A stretch of 64,000 nucleotides of DNA. Source: Bradyrhizobium elkanii USDA 76 (GTDB taxonomy: Bacteria > Pseudomonadota > Alphaproteobacteria > Rhizobiales > Xanthobacteraceae). The stretch lies in NCBI RefSeq assembly GCF_023278185.1, contig NZ_CP066356.1, forward strand, positions 2,286,001 to 2,350,000, given 5' to 3'. Shown here piece after piece: positions 8,786-17,612 of this stretch. The position numbers and the translations under genes were made by a program. Each line of letters opens with the position of its first letter. The stretch's first letter is position 1. The notes beneath the pieces are model-generated. The model was not told the DNA's origin. It saw only the letters and a list, made by a program, of their open reading frames with translations, and did not search any database.

Positions 8786-8807
8786 GTTTGCCGATCGATG
8801 TCCGATC

Positions 8808-9770
8808 TCAGGCCAGCCGCCGCGGCGGCTCGTTGCCCTTGGTGAAGGCGTCGATGCACTCGACCATCTGCTGATAATGCGCCTGCAGGCTCTCGCGCGT
8901 GGCATAGCCGAGATGCGGCGTGATCACGACATTGTCGAGCTTGCGCAGCGGGTGATCCGACGGCAGCGGCTCGACCGAGAACACGTCGATGCCGGCGCCG
9001 GCGATCGTCTTGTCGCGCAGCGCCGCGAACAGGGCGTCCTCATCTACGATCGGCCCGCGCGCGGTGTTGACGAGATAGGCCGACGGCTTCATGCGGGCGA
9101 GATCGGCGGCGCCGACCAGTCCGCGCGAGCGCGGGCTCAGCACGACATGGATGGTGATGATGTCTGATGTCGCGAACAGCTCGTCCTTGCTGGCATAGCC
9201 GACGCCGGCCTCCTTGCACTTCTCCGGCGTCAGATTGGGGCTCCAGGCGATGACGTTCATGCCGAACACCTTGGCCATGCCGGCGACCTTGCTGCCGAGC
9301 TTGCCGAGGCCGATGATGCCGAGCGTCTTGCCCTCGATCTCGGTGCCGGCAAAGGTCTGCCAGGCCTCGCCGGCGTGCATGCGCGCATTCTCGCGGCCGA
9401 TGCCGCGGGTCAGTTCCAGGATCAGGCCCATGGTGAGGGGCGCGGTGGGATCGCGGCCGTATTGGGTGCCGCACAACACCGCCTTGCGGCTCTTCGCGGC
9501 CTCCATGTCGATCGCCGCGTTGCGCATGCCTGACGTGATCAGGAGCTGCAGCCTGGGCAGCGCGTCGAGCAGGCTCTTCGGGAACGGGGTGCGTTCGCGC
9601 ATCGCGCAGATGACCTCGAAATCCTTCAGCTTGGTCGCAGCTTCCGCCTCGCTCGCGAACGGCTTGTCGAACACCGTGACGTCGACCCGGTCCTTGACCT
9701 TTGGCCAGTCCGCCACCGAAAGCGCGATGTCGAAATAGTCGTCGAGGATTGCACAGCGGAGCCGCGTCAT
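8808..9770 (-). CDS. D-2-hydroxyacid dehydrogenase family protein
   Basis: A 320-residue NAD(P)-dependent dehydrogenase of the D-isomer-specific 2-hydroxyacid family. The nucleotide-binding motif is GLGKLGSKVAG. The catalytic residues are Arg in NTARGPIVDE, Glu in DVFSVEPLP and His in ITPHLGYATRE. The family reduces 2-keto acids or oxidises D-2-hydroxyacids such as glycerate, phosphoglycerate or formate; the substrate is not clear from sequence. There is no ACT domain, which argues against SerA. It is a single gene on the minus strand, convergent with the L,D-transpeptidase and sharing the terminator at 8756-8785. The start is the ATG at 9770. Confidence 0.9.
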   Translation of the reverse strand: MTRLRCAILDDYFDIALSVADWPKVKDRVDVTVFDKPFASEAEAATKLKDFEVICAMRERTPFPKSLLDALPRLQLLITSGMRNAAIDMEAAKSRKAVLCGTQYGRDPTAPLTMGLILELTRGIGRENARMHAGEAWQTFAGTEIEGKTLGIIGLGKLGSKVAGMAKVFGMNVIAWSPNLTPEKCKEAGVGYASKDELFATSDIITIHVVLSPRSRGLVGAADLARMKPSAYLVNTARGPIVDEDALFAALRDKTIAGAGIDVFSVEPLPSDHPLRKLDNVVITPHLGYATRESLQAHYQQMVECIDAFTKGNEPPRRLA

Positions 9771-9888
9771 CGGGAAAGGTCCATTCAGGGTGAGGACGAC
9801 GGCGGGAGATCAACCGTCGGGATACCCGTCATGGTCGCGCGCAATCGGCAGGCGCGCAAGCGGCCGCGGTTTCAAAAAGCGGCGATTG

Positions 9889-10134
9889 TCACACGCGCGG
9901 AGACGGCTTCTTCGCGGAGCGGATATCGGCGAGCATCGAGCGGACCGCCGGCGACAGCGCCATCTGCTTGGCGCGGCAGGCCGGACCTGGGCCGCGCATA
10001 TAGTGCAGTTCCGGCCGGTAGGGATTGAAAGCCTTGGCGACGAAGGCGCGCCAAAAGGCGCGGAATTCGGCGAACAGCGTCGCCTCGCCTTTGGTCGTCG
10101 GGCGCGGAAGGGGTGCTGAAATGATGGTAGCCAT
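9889..10134 (-). CDS. Small hypothetical protein (81 aa)
   Basis: This short frame starts at the ATG at 10132-10134, with GAGG eight nt upstream. It encodes 81 residues with a balanced composition, including AEFRAFWRAFVAKAFNPYRP and a Pro/Gly-rich middle. No domain or signal peptide is recognised. It stands alone between the dehydrogenase and ettA, on the same strand as the dehydrogenase. A plus-strand frame overlapping it has poorer composition. I regard it as probably real but uncharacterised. Confidence 0.45.
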   Translation of the reverse strand: MATIISAPLPRPTTKGEATLFAEFRAFWRAFVAKAFNPYRPELHYMRGPGPACRAKQMALSPAVRSMLADIRSAKKPSPRV

Positions 10135-10407
10135 GACGTGGCCTCAACTGTTTTGGCCGCGGTTCTGCCGCGAAAATCGCCGTTTTTCGACGTTGAGGAC
10201 GAGTTTTGGCCTGATTTATTAAAAGATGGTTTCAATTGTCGTGATTCGGCGCACACATGGCGTCGAACCCGTAATCACCCGTGGTGAAGCCGCGAAACGT
10301 GGTGAACGGACGGAAAACAGAGGTCCCGCGGTTGCGCTTTCGGGGGCCGGCCGTTACATCGGCGGCAGCAAAATTTCCACAAATCGGATCAATTCCAGGG
10401 ACAGCGG

Positions 10408-12057
10408 ATGGCGCGCCAGTTCATCTATTTCATGCAGGGTCTGACCAAGGCGTACCCGACCCGCAAGGTGCTCGATAACATCCATCTGAGCTTCTACCCG
10501 GACGCCAAGATCGGCGTGCTCGGCGTCAACGGCTCGGGCAAGTCGACCCTGCTCAAGATCATGGCCGGTCTCGACAAGGAGTATAACGGCGAGGCCTGGG
10601 TCGCCGAGGGCGCCCGCGTCGGCTATCTCGAGCAGGAGCCGCATCTCGATCCCAAGCTCTCGGTGCGCGAAAACGTCATGCAGGGCGTCGCCAAGCAGAA
10701 GGCGATCCTCGACCGCTACAACGAGCTCGCGGTCAACTATTCGGACGAGACCGCCGACGAGATGACCAAGCTGCAGGACGAGATCGAGGCCCAGGGCCTG
10801 TGGGATCTCGACAGCAAGGTCGACCAGGCGATGGACGCGCTGCGCTGCCCGCCCGACGATGCCGATGTCACCAAACTGTCCGGCGGTGAACGCCGCCGCG
10901 TGGCGCTGTGCCGCCTGCTGCTCGACCAGCCGGAATTGCTGCTGCTCGACGAGCCGACCAACCATCTCGACGCCGAATCGGTGTCGTGGCTGGAAGGCCA
11001 TCTGCGCAACTACCCCGGCGCGATCCTGATCGTCACCCACGACCGCTACTTCCTCGACAACGTCACCGGCTGGATCCTCGAGCTCGACCGCGGCCGCGGC
11101 ATCCCCTACGAGGGCAATTACTCGTCCTGGCTGGTGCAGAAGCAGAAACGGCTCGAGCAGGAAGGCCGCGAGGACGCCGCGCATCAGAAGACGCTGGCCC
11201 GCGAGCAGGAATGGGTGGCGTCCTCGCCGAAGGCGCGCCAGGCCAAGTCGAAGGCCCGCTACCAGCGCTATGAGGATCTGCTCAAGAAGGCGAGCGAGAA
11301 GCAGACCCAGACCGCGCAGATCATCATTCCGGTCGCCGAGCGGCTCGGCGCCAACGTCGTCGACTTCGAAGGCCTCAGCAAGGGATTTGGCGATCGCCTC
11401 TTGATCGACGATCTCACCTTCAAGCTGCCGCCCGGCGGCATCGTCGGCGTGATCGGTGCCAACGGCGCCGGCAAGACCACGCTGTTCAAGATGATCACTG
11501 AGCAGGAGACGCCGGACAAGGGCACCATCACGGTCGGCGAGACCGTGCATCTCGGCTATGTCGACCAGTCGCGCGACGCGCTCGAGGGCAACAAGACGGT
11601 GTGGGAGGAGATCTCCGGCGGCAACGAGCTGATCCTGCTCGGCAAGAAGGAAGTCAATTCGCGCGGCTACTGCTCGGCGTTCAACTTCAAGGGCGCCGAC
11701 CAGCAGAAGAAGGTCGGCGCGCTGTCGGGCGGTGAGCGCAACCGCGTGCATCTCGCCAAGATGCTGAAGTCGGGCGCCAACGTGCTGCTGCTCGACGAAC
11801 CGACCAACGACCTCGACGTCGACACGCTGCGCGCGCTGGAAGAGGCGCTGGAGGACTTCGCCGGTTGCGCCGTCATCATCAGCCATGACCGCTGGTTCCT
11901 CGACCGCATCGCGACCCATATCCTCGCCTTCGAGGGCGACAGCCATGTCGAATGGTTCGAGGGCAACTTCCAGGATTACGAAAAGGACAAGATGCGCCGG
12001 CTCGGCCAGGACAGCATCATTCCGCATCGCGTGAAGTACAAGAAGCTGACGCGCTGA
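10408..12057 (+). CDS. ettA: Energy-dependent translational throttle protein EttA (ABC-F ATPase)
   Basis: A 549-residue soluble ABC-F protein with two ATPase domains and no membrane part. Walker A motifs are GVNGSGKST and GANGAGKTT. The signatures are [11 protein letters not shown] and [11 protein letters not shown], followed by [12 protein letters not shown] and [12 protein letters not shown]. The linker between the domains carries the charged helical arm that reaches the P-site tRNA in the EttA group. EttA binds the ribosomal E site and gates entry into elongation according to ADP/ATP ratio. Length is close to E. coli EttA (555). The ATG at 10408 gives [17 protein letters not shown], the standard N-terminus. 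A palindromic repeat follows the gene. Confidence 0.95.
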   Translation: MARQFIYFMQGLTKAYPTRKVLDNIHLSFYPDAKIGVLGVNGSGKSTLLKIMAGLDKEYNGEAWVAEGARVGYLEQEPHLDPKLSVRENVMQGVAKQKAILDRYNELAVNYSDETADEMTKLQDEIEAQGLWDLDSKVDQAMDALRCPPDDADVTKLSGGERRRVALCRLLLDQPELLLLDEPTNHLDAESVSWLEGHLRNYPGAILIVTHDRYFLDNVTGWILELDRGRGIPYEGNYSSWLVQKQKRLEQEGREDAAHQKTLAREQEWVASSPKARQAKSKARYQRYEDLLKKASEKQTQTAQIIIPVAERLGANVVDFEGLSKGFGDRLLIDDLTFKLPPGGIVGVIGANGAGKTTLFKMITEQETPDKGTITVGETVHLGYVDQSRDALEGNKTVWEEISGGNELILLGKKEVNSRGYCSAFNFKGADQQKKVGALSGGERNRVHLAKMLKSGANVLLLDEPTNDLDVDTLRALEEALEDFAGCAVIISHDRWFLDRIATHILAFEGDSHVEWFEGNFQDYEKDKMRRLGQDSIIPHRVKYKKLTR

Positions 12058-12072
12058 TTCAAGATGTCGTCT

Positions 12073-12153
12073 TGCCCGGCCTTGTGCCGGGCATCCACGT
12101 TTTTGCTTTCCGGATGCAAAGACGTGGATGGCCGGGACAAGCCCGGCCATGAC
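12073..12153. repeat. REP-like palindromic repeat
   Basis: Nested inverted repeats (TGCCCGG...CCGGGCATCCACG and CGTGGATGGCCGGG...CCCGGCCATGAC) lie 16 nt after ettA. Read on the minus strand they encode GLVPAIHVFA, a relative of the GLDPAIH repeat at 5356-5430. The element could also act as a terminator or mRNA-stabilising hairpin for ettA. Confidence 0.7.
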
Positions 12154-12307
12154 GAGTTGATGGCGTCTCTCACAACGTCGGCCGTCTCCTGATTTGCAGG
12201 ATCGTGACGGCATCGCGGCGCAATCTGCGGCCAGTTGTCGCTTTTCAAGCGCGCGGGATTGCGTAGATAGAGCGCTCCCGCAAATCAAATTCTGCGAGCA
12301 CTCCACC

Positions 12308-12892
12308 ATGTCCGCACTTTCCGAGGCGCGCGCCCCCGCAAAGGGCCGGTCGCTGCGTCCCGTTCCCATGCTGATCTTCGGATCGCGCTGGCTGCAATTG
12401 CCGCTCTATGTCGGCCTGATCATCGCGCAGGGCGTCTATGTCGTGCTGTTCCTGAAGGAATTGTGGCACCTGTTCGCCCATGCCTTCGATTTCAGCGAGC
12501 AGCAGATCATGCTGGCCGTCCTCGGCCTGATCGACGTCGTCATGATCTCGAACCTGTTGGTGATGGTGATCGTCGGCGGCTACGAAACCTTCGTCTCGCG
12601 CCTCAATCTGCAGGGCCATCCCGACGAGCCGGAATGGCTGAGCCACGTCAATGCCAGCGTGCTGAAGATCAAGCTGGCGATGGCGATCATCGGCATCTCC
12701 TCGATCCATTTGCTGCGCACCTTCATCGAGGCCGGCGCACTGTCGTCAGGCAAGGGCAACTACACCGAGACCGGCGTGATGTGGCAGACCATCATCCACT
12801 GCGTCTTCATCCTGTCGGCGATCGGCATCGCCATCGTCGACAAGCTGTCGAACGACTCGATCGAAGGCGCCAAGCAGCAGGTTGGGCACTAG
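12308..12892 (+). CDS. YqhA/UPF0114 family inner-membrane protein
   Basis: A 194-residue membrane protein of the UPF0114 (YqhA) family. Four hydrophobic segments are visible: LYVGLIIAQGVYVVLFL, IMLAVLGLIDVVMISNLLVM, KIKLAMAIIGISSIHLL and IIHCVFILSAIGIAIV. The characteristic GGYETFVSRL segment follows the second. The molecular function is unknown. The ATG at 12308 gives MSALSEARAP; an in-frame ATG at 12194 adds a poorly composed extension and is rejected. It stands alone, 20 nt from the end of a convergent TIR-domain gene. Confidence 0.88.
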   Translation: MSALSEARAPAKGRSLRPVPMLIFGSRWLQLPLYVGLIIAQGVYVVLFLKELWHLFAHAFDFSEQQIMLAVLGLIDVVMISNLLVMVIVGGYETFVSRLNLQGHPDEPEWLSHVNASVLKIKLAMAIIGISSIHLLRTFIEAGALSSGKGNYTETGVMWQTIIHCVFILSAIGIAIVDKLSNDSIEGAKQQVGH

Positions 12893-12912
12893 GGATGAAC
12901 GGCGGCGCGGCG

Positions 12913-14004
12913 TCACCGCGCTGCGCGTGAGCCGAACAATGCCGGCGCGGATCTGCCGAGCCATTCGGGGATCTGCGCCGCGCCGCGCGGAAATCCGCGC
13001 ACCATCGCGAGGACGAACGCGGTCTGCCAGACGCCGAACAGCACCAGCCAGCCCAGCAAGGTCGGCAACCTGACGATCGCGCCGTAAACCGTTCCGGCTG
13101 CGATGGCCGCGATCCACGTCACGACGACGCTGTCGATCCGCCTGAACGCGGGGTTGGTCAGCAGCACGCCGAGAATGGTGATGGCTCCGCCGACGGCGCC
13201 GCCGATGCCGCCGATCAAAAATCCCATGTAGGGATTGTTGCCGAGCGTCTCGGTGATCTGGGCCGGGTTCGCGGCATTGCCCTCGATCGGCACGGTTCTC
13301 GCGTACTGGCCGAGCGCCTGAAGCGTCACGGCGCTGGCATCGTAGGCCGCGATCCACGCCGCCGTCGTGATCGCGACCACCAGCGCCAGCTGAAACCGGT
13401 CCCTGGCGCCAAACATGACGTTGCAGGCCGCGATCGCCGCGCCGAATATCACGCCGGGCAGGATCGTGATGCCGCCGGCGTCGGAGACGACGAACGAATA
13501 TTGCAGGACGTTGAGCGCATAGGTCGCGACCAGGCTGCACAGGACGGCCGACGCAAGCGACAGCACGGCGAAGGGCAAAATCGATCGGTCGCGCGACTGC
13601 TCGCTTTTGGCCTCCAGCATGCGATCGACGGCGGCCCGTGTCTCGGCGGCCGCGCTGCCCTGGGGTTCGAGGATCGTGACCGCCTTGAGATAGGTCGGAA
13701 CCTGCTCGAGCGGGGTCGGCGCCATCATCACCGGCAGCACGCGGTTGCTTGGATTCGGCCATTTGTTCCGGGCAAAGGCGAGCTCGCTCAGCGTGTAGCG
13801 TCCCCTGGTCACCGATTCCGGACTGATCAGGAACACCATAAAATCGCTGCTTTCGATGGCTTTTTCGACGCGCGCATCGAAGCTGTCGCCCGGCGGAAGA
13901 TCGTCGTGCGAAAAGAAAACGTCATGGTCGCAATTGCGCAGGGACTGGGCGATGCTGTCAGCCTGCGATTCCAGTTCGGAGGGAAATGACAGAAATATGC
14001 GCAT
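12913..14004 (-). CDS. TIR-domain protein with six membrane segments
   Basis: This 363-residue protein fuses a cytoplasmic TIR domain (about residues 1-130) to a membrane region. The TIR part opens with MRIFLSFPSE, has the box-2-like FFSHDDLPPGDSF, and Glu74 in YTLSELAFAR sits where the NADase glutamate falls in catalytic TIRs. The second half has about six hydrophobic segments, several Gly/Ala-rich, such as MGFLIGGIGGAVGGAITILG. TIR domains act in NAD+ cleavage and signalling, including antiphage defence, but many bacterial TIR proteins are unexplained. No sensor or partner gene is adjacent. The ATG at 14004 is preferred over a GTG at 14019 because the fold starts at MRIF. Confidence 0.75.
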   Translation of the reverse strand: MRIFLSFPSELESQADSIAQSLRNCDHDVFFSHDDLPPGDSFDARVEKAIESSDFMVFLISPESVTRGRYTLSELAFARNKWPNPSNRVLPVMMAPTPLEQVPTYLKAVTILEPQGSAAAETRAAVDRMLEAKSEQSRDRSILPFAVLSLASAVLCSLVATYALNVLQYSFVVSDAGGITILPGVIFGAAIAACNVMFGARDRFQLALVVAITTAAWIAAYDASAVTLQALGQYARTVPIEGNAANPAQITETLGNNPYMGFLIGGIGGAVGGAITILGVLLTNPAFRRIDSVVVTWIAAIAAGTVYGAIVRLPTLLGWLVLFGVWQTAFVLAMVRGFPRGAAQIPEWLGRSAPALFGSRAAR

Positions 14005-14087
14005 GGCAAAACTTACCACCCAGAATTGAATTCTGACAATTGCCGAATCCGCGTTGCAATGACCGTTTCCGCAGGGTGAGATCGATC

Positions 14088-15320
14088 ATGAAATGGCCAG
14101 CCACCATTGTCGCATTCGCGCTGCTGCTTTGCGCGCCGCTGCAGCGGCCGGCATTCGCCGCCGATGCTGCGTTCACCCAGTTCATCGCCTCGCTGTGGCC
14201 GGAGGCCAAGGCCGCCGGCGTGTCGCGCGAGACCTTCGATCGCGAGACGCGCTCGCTCGAACCCGACTACAAGCTGCCCGACCTGATCCTGCCCGGACGT
14301 CCGAAGACCGGCGCGCCGGCGCAGGCCGAGTTCGTGCAGGTGCCGGCCGATTACATCAGGGAAGCCTCGATCGCGCGGCTCGCCGCCGAAGGGCAGCGGC
14401 TGATGCAGAAGTATCGCTCCTCGCTCGATGCGATCGAGAAGCGGTTCGGCGTCCCGGCCACCGTCGTGCTGGCGATCTGGGGCCGCGAGACCGATTACGG
14501 GCGCTATTTGCTGCCCTACGACACGCTGCGCGTGGTGGCGACGCAGGCCTATGTCGGCCGCCGCAAGGATCAGTACCGCACCGAGTTCATCCTCGCGCTG
14601 AAAATCCTCGGCGAGGGTGCGGTGACGCGCAAGGAGATGCGCTCATCGTGGGCCGGTGCGACCGGCTACACCCAGTTCCTGCCGTCGGAATATTACAAGC
14701 ACGGCGTCGATCTCGACGGCGACGGCCGCGTCGATATCTGGCATTCGGTGCCGGACGCGCTCGCCTCCGCTGCGCAGCAGCTGGTCAACAAGGGCTGGCA
14801 GCCCGGCGTGCGCTGGGCCTATGAGGTGCAGGCGCCGGCCAATGCCGACTGCACGATGGGCGTGCCTGAAGTGACGAAGCCGATCAGCCAGTGGCTGCGC
14901 GCAGGCTTCGTGCCGGTGCGCGGGCAGAAGCTCAGCGCCGCCGAGCAGGCGCAATCGGCGTCGCTGCTGCAGCCGGAAGGCAGCTACGGTCCGGCCTTCC
15001 TGACCACGCCGAACTACTTCGTGATCAAGGAATACAATTTCTCCGATCTCTACGTGCTGTTCGTCGGCCACCTCGCCGACCGCATGACGAGCCCGCAGCC
15101 ATTCGCGACGCCATGGTCGGCATCGAAGCAGCTGCGCTCCGCCGATGTCGAGGCGATGCAGCAGCAGCTGACGAAGATCGGTCTCTACAAGGACAAGCTC
15201 GACGGCAAGGCCGGGATGCAGACCCGCGCGGCGCTCGGCGCCTATCAGAAGCAGGCCGGGCTGAAGGTCGATTGCTGGCCGAGCGAGGCGGTGCTGCGCG
15301 CGATGAACGGGCAGCGCTGA
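14088..15320 (+). CDS. Lytic murein transglycosylase (MltB-like) with peptidoglycan-binding tail
   Basis: A 410-residue exported enzyme. The signal peptide is ATIVAFALLLCAPLQRPAFA. The SLT_2/MltB catalytic domain carries the active-site Glu in IWGRETDYGRY, and GYTQFLPSEYYKHGVD further on is also typical. A C-terminal peptidoglycan-binding domain includes LRSADVEAMQQQLTKIGLY and TRAALGAYQKQAGL. The enzyme cleaves the MurNAc-GlcNAc bond with formation of 1,6-anhydroMurNAc. The ATG at 14088 is chosen because it begins the signal peptide; an ATG at 14040 would bury it. No lipobox is seen, so a soluble periplasmic form is likely. A terminator follows at 15358. Confidence 0.92.
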   Translation: MKWPATIVAFALLLCAPLQRPAFAADAAFTQFIASLWPEAKAAGVSRETFDRETRSLEPDYKLPDLILPGRPKTGAPAQAEFVQVPADYIREASIARLAAEGQRLMQKYRSSLDAIEKRFGVPATVVLAIWGRETDYGRYLLPYDTLRVVATQAYVGRRKDQYRTEFILALKILGEGAVTRKEMRSSWAGATGYTQFLPSEYYKHGVDLDGDGRVDIWHSVPDALASAAQQLVNKGWQPGVRWAYEVQAPANADCTMGVPEVTKPISQWLRAGFVPVRGQKLSAAEQAQSASLLQPEGSYGPAFLTTPNYFVIKEYNFSDLYVLFVGHLADRMTSPQPFATPWSASKQLRSADVEAMQQQLTKIGLYKDKLDGKAGMQTRAALGAYQKQAGLKVDCWPSEAVLRAMNGQR

Positions 15321-15357
15321 CCGGGCTGGCTCGGAAGACCGCCTGATGGCGCAAAGC

Positions 15358-15384
15358 AAAAACCCGGCCGCGAGGCCGGGTTTT
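15358..15384. terminator. Intrinsic terminator after the transglycosylase
   Basis: AACCCGGCC (15361-15369), loop GCGA, GGCCGGGTT (374-382), then T residues, with A residues ahead. It lies between convergent genes and can work in both directions. Confidence 0.85.
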
Positions 15385-15415
15385 CGAGCGTGATGCTGAA
15401 AAGCGTGTCGGTCGA

Positions 15416-15700
15416 TCAGTCGCAAACCTGGATGCGACGGAAGCGCCAGCCGTAGCCGTCCCAGAAGCGCTCACGAACCATGCGGCACGGGGCCTCTTCG
15501 ACGTAAACCGGCGCCGGTGCGACATAGACCGGGGCGGGGCGAGCGCCTGCGATCGCGCCGCCCAGCAGGGCGCCGCCGATCAGGCCGCCGGCAACGCCGG
15601 CTGCGACGGCGCCGCCGTCACCAGCCTTGGCAGCCGGAGCAACGGCCAGCGAACCGGCAATCGTGGTAACGGCGACAAGGGCAGCTAAAGTCTTCTTCAT
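15416..15700 (-). CDS. Small secreted glycine-zipper protein, paralogue A
   Basis: A 94-residue exported protein. The signal peptide MKKTLAALVAVTTIAGSLAV is followed by AAKA, then a glycine-zipper segment (AAGVAGGLIGGALLGGAIAG), a Pro/Val/Tyr spacer and a Cys-containing C-terminal block (RERFWDGYGWRFRRIQVCD). The ATG at 15698-15700 has AGGAGAG upstream. A close relative lies at 15937-16242 in the same orientation, clearly from tandem duplication. Glycine-zipper segments often insert in or contact membranes; the function here is unknown. Confidence 0.82.
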   Translation of the reverse strand: MKKTLAALVAVTTIAGSLAVAPAAKAGDGGAVAAGVAGGLIGGALLGGAIAGARPAPVYVAPAPVYVEEAPCRMVRERFWDGYGWRFRRIQVCD

Positions 15701-15936
15701 GTCTTTGGCTCTCCTGGAAGGTGGTGGCGTCGTGGTCCGGCGCCGGGTTGAGGTGACTCGCACGCTGATCTCGAACTGCTGTCTTGCTAAACAGCGCAGA
15801 ACAGTCAACCGAAAGTAAACGTTCGCAGGCTGATCGCGCAGAAAAGCGGTTTTTTCTGGCCATCTACAGCAGATGTCCCGGAGAAACGGTCGGTTTTCCG
15901 GGACAACTGGTTCGATTTAATCGAGATGAACGGCGA

Positions 15937-16242
15937 TCAGTCGCAAACGCGGACGCTGCGAACGCGCCAGGTGTAGCCGTCCCAGAACCGCTGGCGCTGC
16001 CAGAAACAGTCGGGGCCGTAGCCGGGTTCGGCGACATAGGCCGGGCCGGGCGCATAGTAGCCGTATCCGGGACCGTAATAGCGGTTCTGCGATGCGATCG
16101 CGCCACCGACGATAGCGCCACCGATCAACCCCGCAGCGACGCCGGCGGCGACACCGCGTTGTGCCTGGGCGGGGGCGGGCACCGCCACAGTCGAAGCCGC
16201 CACAGCGGCAACGGCGCAAAGCGCCAGCAATGTCTTCTTCAT
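15937..16242 (-). CDS. Small secreted glycine-zipper protein, paralogue B
   Basis: A 101-residue paralogue of the neighbouring gene. It has a signal peptide MKKTLLALCAVAAVAASTV ending near AQAQ, a glycine zipper (VAAGVAAGLIGGAIVGGAIA), a Tyr/Gly/Pro-rich spacer (YYGPGYGYYAPGPAY) and a C-terminal block FWDGYTWRVRSVRVCD, nearly the same as in paralogue A. The spacers differ most, so the termini are the conserved parts. A 236-nt gap separates the genes, so each probably has its own promoter. Function unknown. Confidence 0.8.
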   Translation of the reverse strand: MKKTLLALCAVAAVAASTVAVPAPAQAQRGVAAGVAAGLIGGAIVGGAIASQNRYYGPGYGYYAPGPAYVAEPGYGPDCFWQRQRFWDGYTWRVRSVRVCD

Positions 16243-16489
16243 GGCCTCACCTTTCTCACGGCAGCAGGGACAGCGTGCGTTGGCGACCTGTCTCGTCGAA
16301 GGGTTCCATATTCAGCTTGAATGATCAATGAACGACGCTGCCGTATTCGCGACGAAATGCTTGCAGCTTTTCGAGCATCTTGCAACGCACAAGCCCGATA
16401 GCACCGCAGCAAGGCGCGTGCTCATTTCGGCGGCGAGGGAAGCGCTTATTGGCCCCTTAAGCCACCCGGCGGGTTCGACCTCTGACCGA

Positions 16490-16506
16490 TTTAGACTCAT
16501 TCCAAT
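16490..16506. promoter_or_regulatory. Degenerate ICE/Irr-like box upstream of bfd
   Basis: TTTAGAC-TCA-TTCCAAT is a partial match to the TTTAGAA-N3-TTCTAAA palindrome found in front of bfr at 16967. It lies about 115 nt before the bfd start. The rest of the 16243-16621 gap shows no coding frame I trust. Confidence 0.4.
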
Positions 16507-16621
16507 ATGAATCCCGCATCAGTTTGGAATTGCTACAAAAACAGCTTTTTCCTTTTGCATCGCGCGGGAGCCGACAATATCCATACTGGGAAGCATCACC
16601 GTTGGACCCCGCCTTTCTCCG

Positions 16622-16894
16622 ATGATTGTCTGTTCCTGTAACGTCCTGAGCGACCACGATGTCCGCAATGCCGTCAACGGCGGTGGGTCCGTGACACGAA
16701 ATGCCAAGCAGGTGTACGGCTGCCTCGGCTGCAGTGCCGAATGCGGCCGCTGTGCGCGCACCATCAAGGCGATCATCGACGAGGCGCTCGGTCCTTGCGC
16801 CAAGGCCTGCTGTTCCGGCTGCCCCCACAGCGGCCATCCGCACGCCGCCAACGAGGACGCCGAGCCGGCCGAATTCGCGCTCGCGGCCTGCTGA
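16622..16894 (+). CDS. bfd: Bacterioferritin-associated ferredoxin
   Basis: A 90-residue [2Fe-2S] protein. The N-terminal MIVCSCNVLSDHDVR and the later CLGCSAECGRC supply the cluster cysteines in the Bfd/NirB BFD-like fold. Bfd reduces bacterioferritin and releases stored iron. The C-terminal extension (about residues 60-90) has extra Cys and His (KACCSGCPHSGHPH), more than in short Bfd proteins. The bacterioferritin gene follows on the same strand 132 nt downstream, with a perfect Irr-box-like palindrome between them. Iron control of both genes is therefore likely. The start is the ATG at 16622. Confidence 0.92.
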   Translation: MIVCSCNVLSDHDVRNAVNGGGSVTRNAKQVYGCLGCSAECGRCARTIKAIIDEALGPCAKACCSGCPHSGHPHAANEDAEPAEFALAAC

Positions 16895-16966
16895 TCTCAC
16901 CAAATCCCTCCGAATCCGGTTGTCCAGGCGCCGCTTCTGCGAAGGGTTGCTCTTGTCGGTAATCTG

Positions 16967-16985
16967 ATTTAGAAGCATTCTAAAT
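16967..16985. promoter_or_regulatory. Candidate Irr-binding iron control element before bfr
   Basis: ATTTAGAA-GCA-TTCTAAAT is a perfect 8-bp inverted repeat 42 nt upstream of the bfr ATG. It fits the ICE/Irr-box pattern known from Bradyrhizobium and other Rhizobiales, where Irr represses iron-storage genes under iron limitation. Binding here is inferred, not shown. Confidence 0.7.
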
Positions 16986-17026
16986 TTAGCGCCGGCCAAG
17001 GTTGGCCGCGACAGGTGGAGTGGATC

Positions 17027-17515
17027 ATGCAAGGCGACCCGAAGGTCATCGATTATCTGAACAAGGGGCTGCGCAGCGAACTGACCGCCATCAATCAGTA
17101 CTGGCTGCACTACCGGATGCTCAACAATTGGGGCCTCCTGGAGATGGCCAAGGTCTGGCGCAAGGAGTCCATCGAGGAGATGGAGCACGCCGACAAATTC
17201 GTCGATCGCATCCTGTTTCTCGACGGCTTCCCGAACCTGCAGGTGCTCGATCCCCTGAAGATCGGCCAGGACGTCAAGGAGATCATCGAGTGTGACCTCG
17301 CCGCCGAGATCGGCGCCCGCACGCTCTACCAGGAGGCGGCGACCTACTGCCACGGCGTCAAGGACTATGTCAGCCGCGACCTGTTCGAGCAGCTGATGAA
17401 GGATGAGGAAGACCACATCGACTTCCTCGAGACCCAGCTCGACCTGATCAAGCGCATCGGCCTTGAGCTCTACACCCAGAAGCACGTCGGACATCTGAAG
17501 GGCGAGGATTCCTGA
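17027..17515 (+). CDS. bfr: Bacterioferritin
   Basis: A 162-residue ferritin-like four-helix protein of full length. The N-terminus [19 protein letters not shown] is diagnostic. The dinuclear-iron ligands are visible as Glu in [34 protein letters not shown] and [11 protein letters not shown]. Bacterioferritin forms a 24-mer with haem and oxidises and stores iron. The ATG at 17027 is chosen over an in-frame ATG at 17015 by fit to the family. It is downstream of bfd and an Irr-box-like palindrome, and is followed by a strong terminator. Confidence 0.95.
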   Translation: MQGDPKVIDYLNKGLRSELTAINQYWLHYRMLNNWGLLEMAKVWRKESIEEMEHADKFVDRILFLDGFPNLQVLDPLKIGQDVKEIIECDLAAEIGARTLYQEAATYCHGVKDYVSRDLFEQLMKDEEDHIDFLETQLDLIKRIGLELYTQKHVGHLKGEDS

Positions 17516-17556
17516 CCGGCTGTCTGCCGGCGCGCCGAGCGTCGGCCAAAATACGA

Positions 17557-17584
17557 GAGGCCGTCCTTGCGGGCGGCCTCTTTT
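17557..17584 (+). terminator. Intrinsic terminator after bfr
   Basis: A 10-bp stem (GAGGCCGTCC with CGGGCGGCCTC, one G-U pair, 4-nt loop TTGC) is followed by TTTTG. It starts 42 nt past the bfr stop. Confidence 0.85.
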
Positions 17585-17612
17585 GCTTTTGCGAAAGGGA
17601 TCGAGCTATTCG

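Noticed and set aside
10354..12369. A 671-residue minus-strand frame
   Set aside because: It is the antisense shadow of ettA plus the flanking palindromic repeat; no domain is present.
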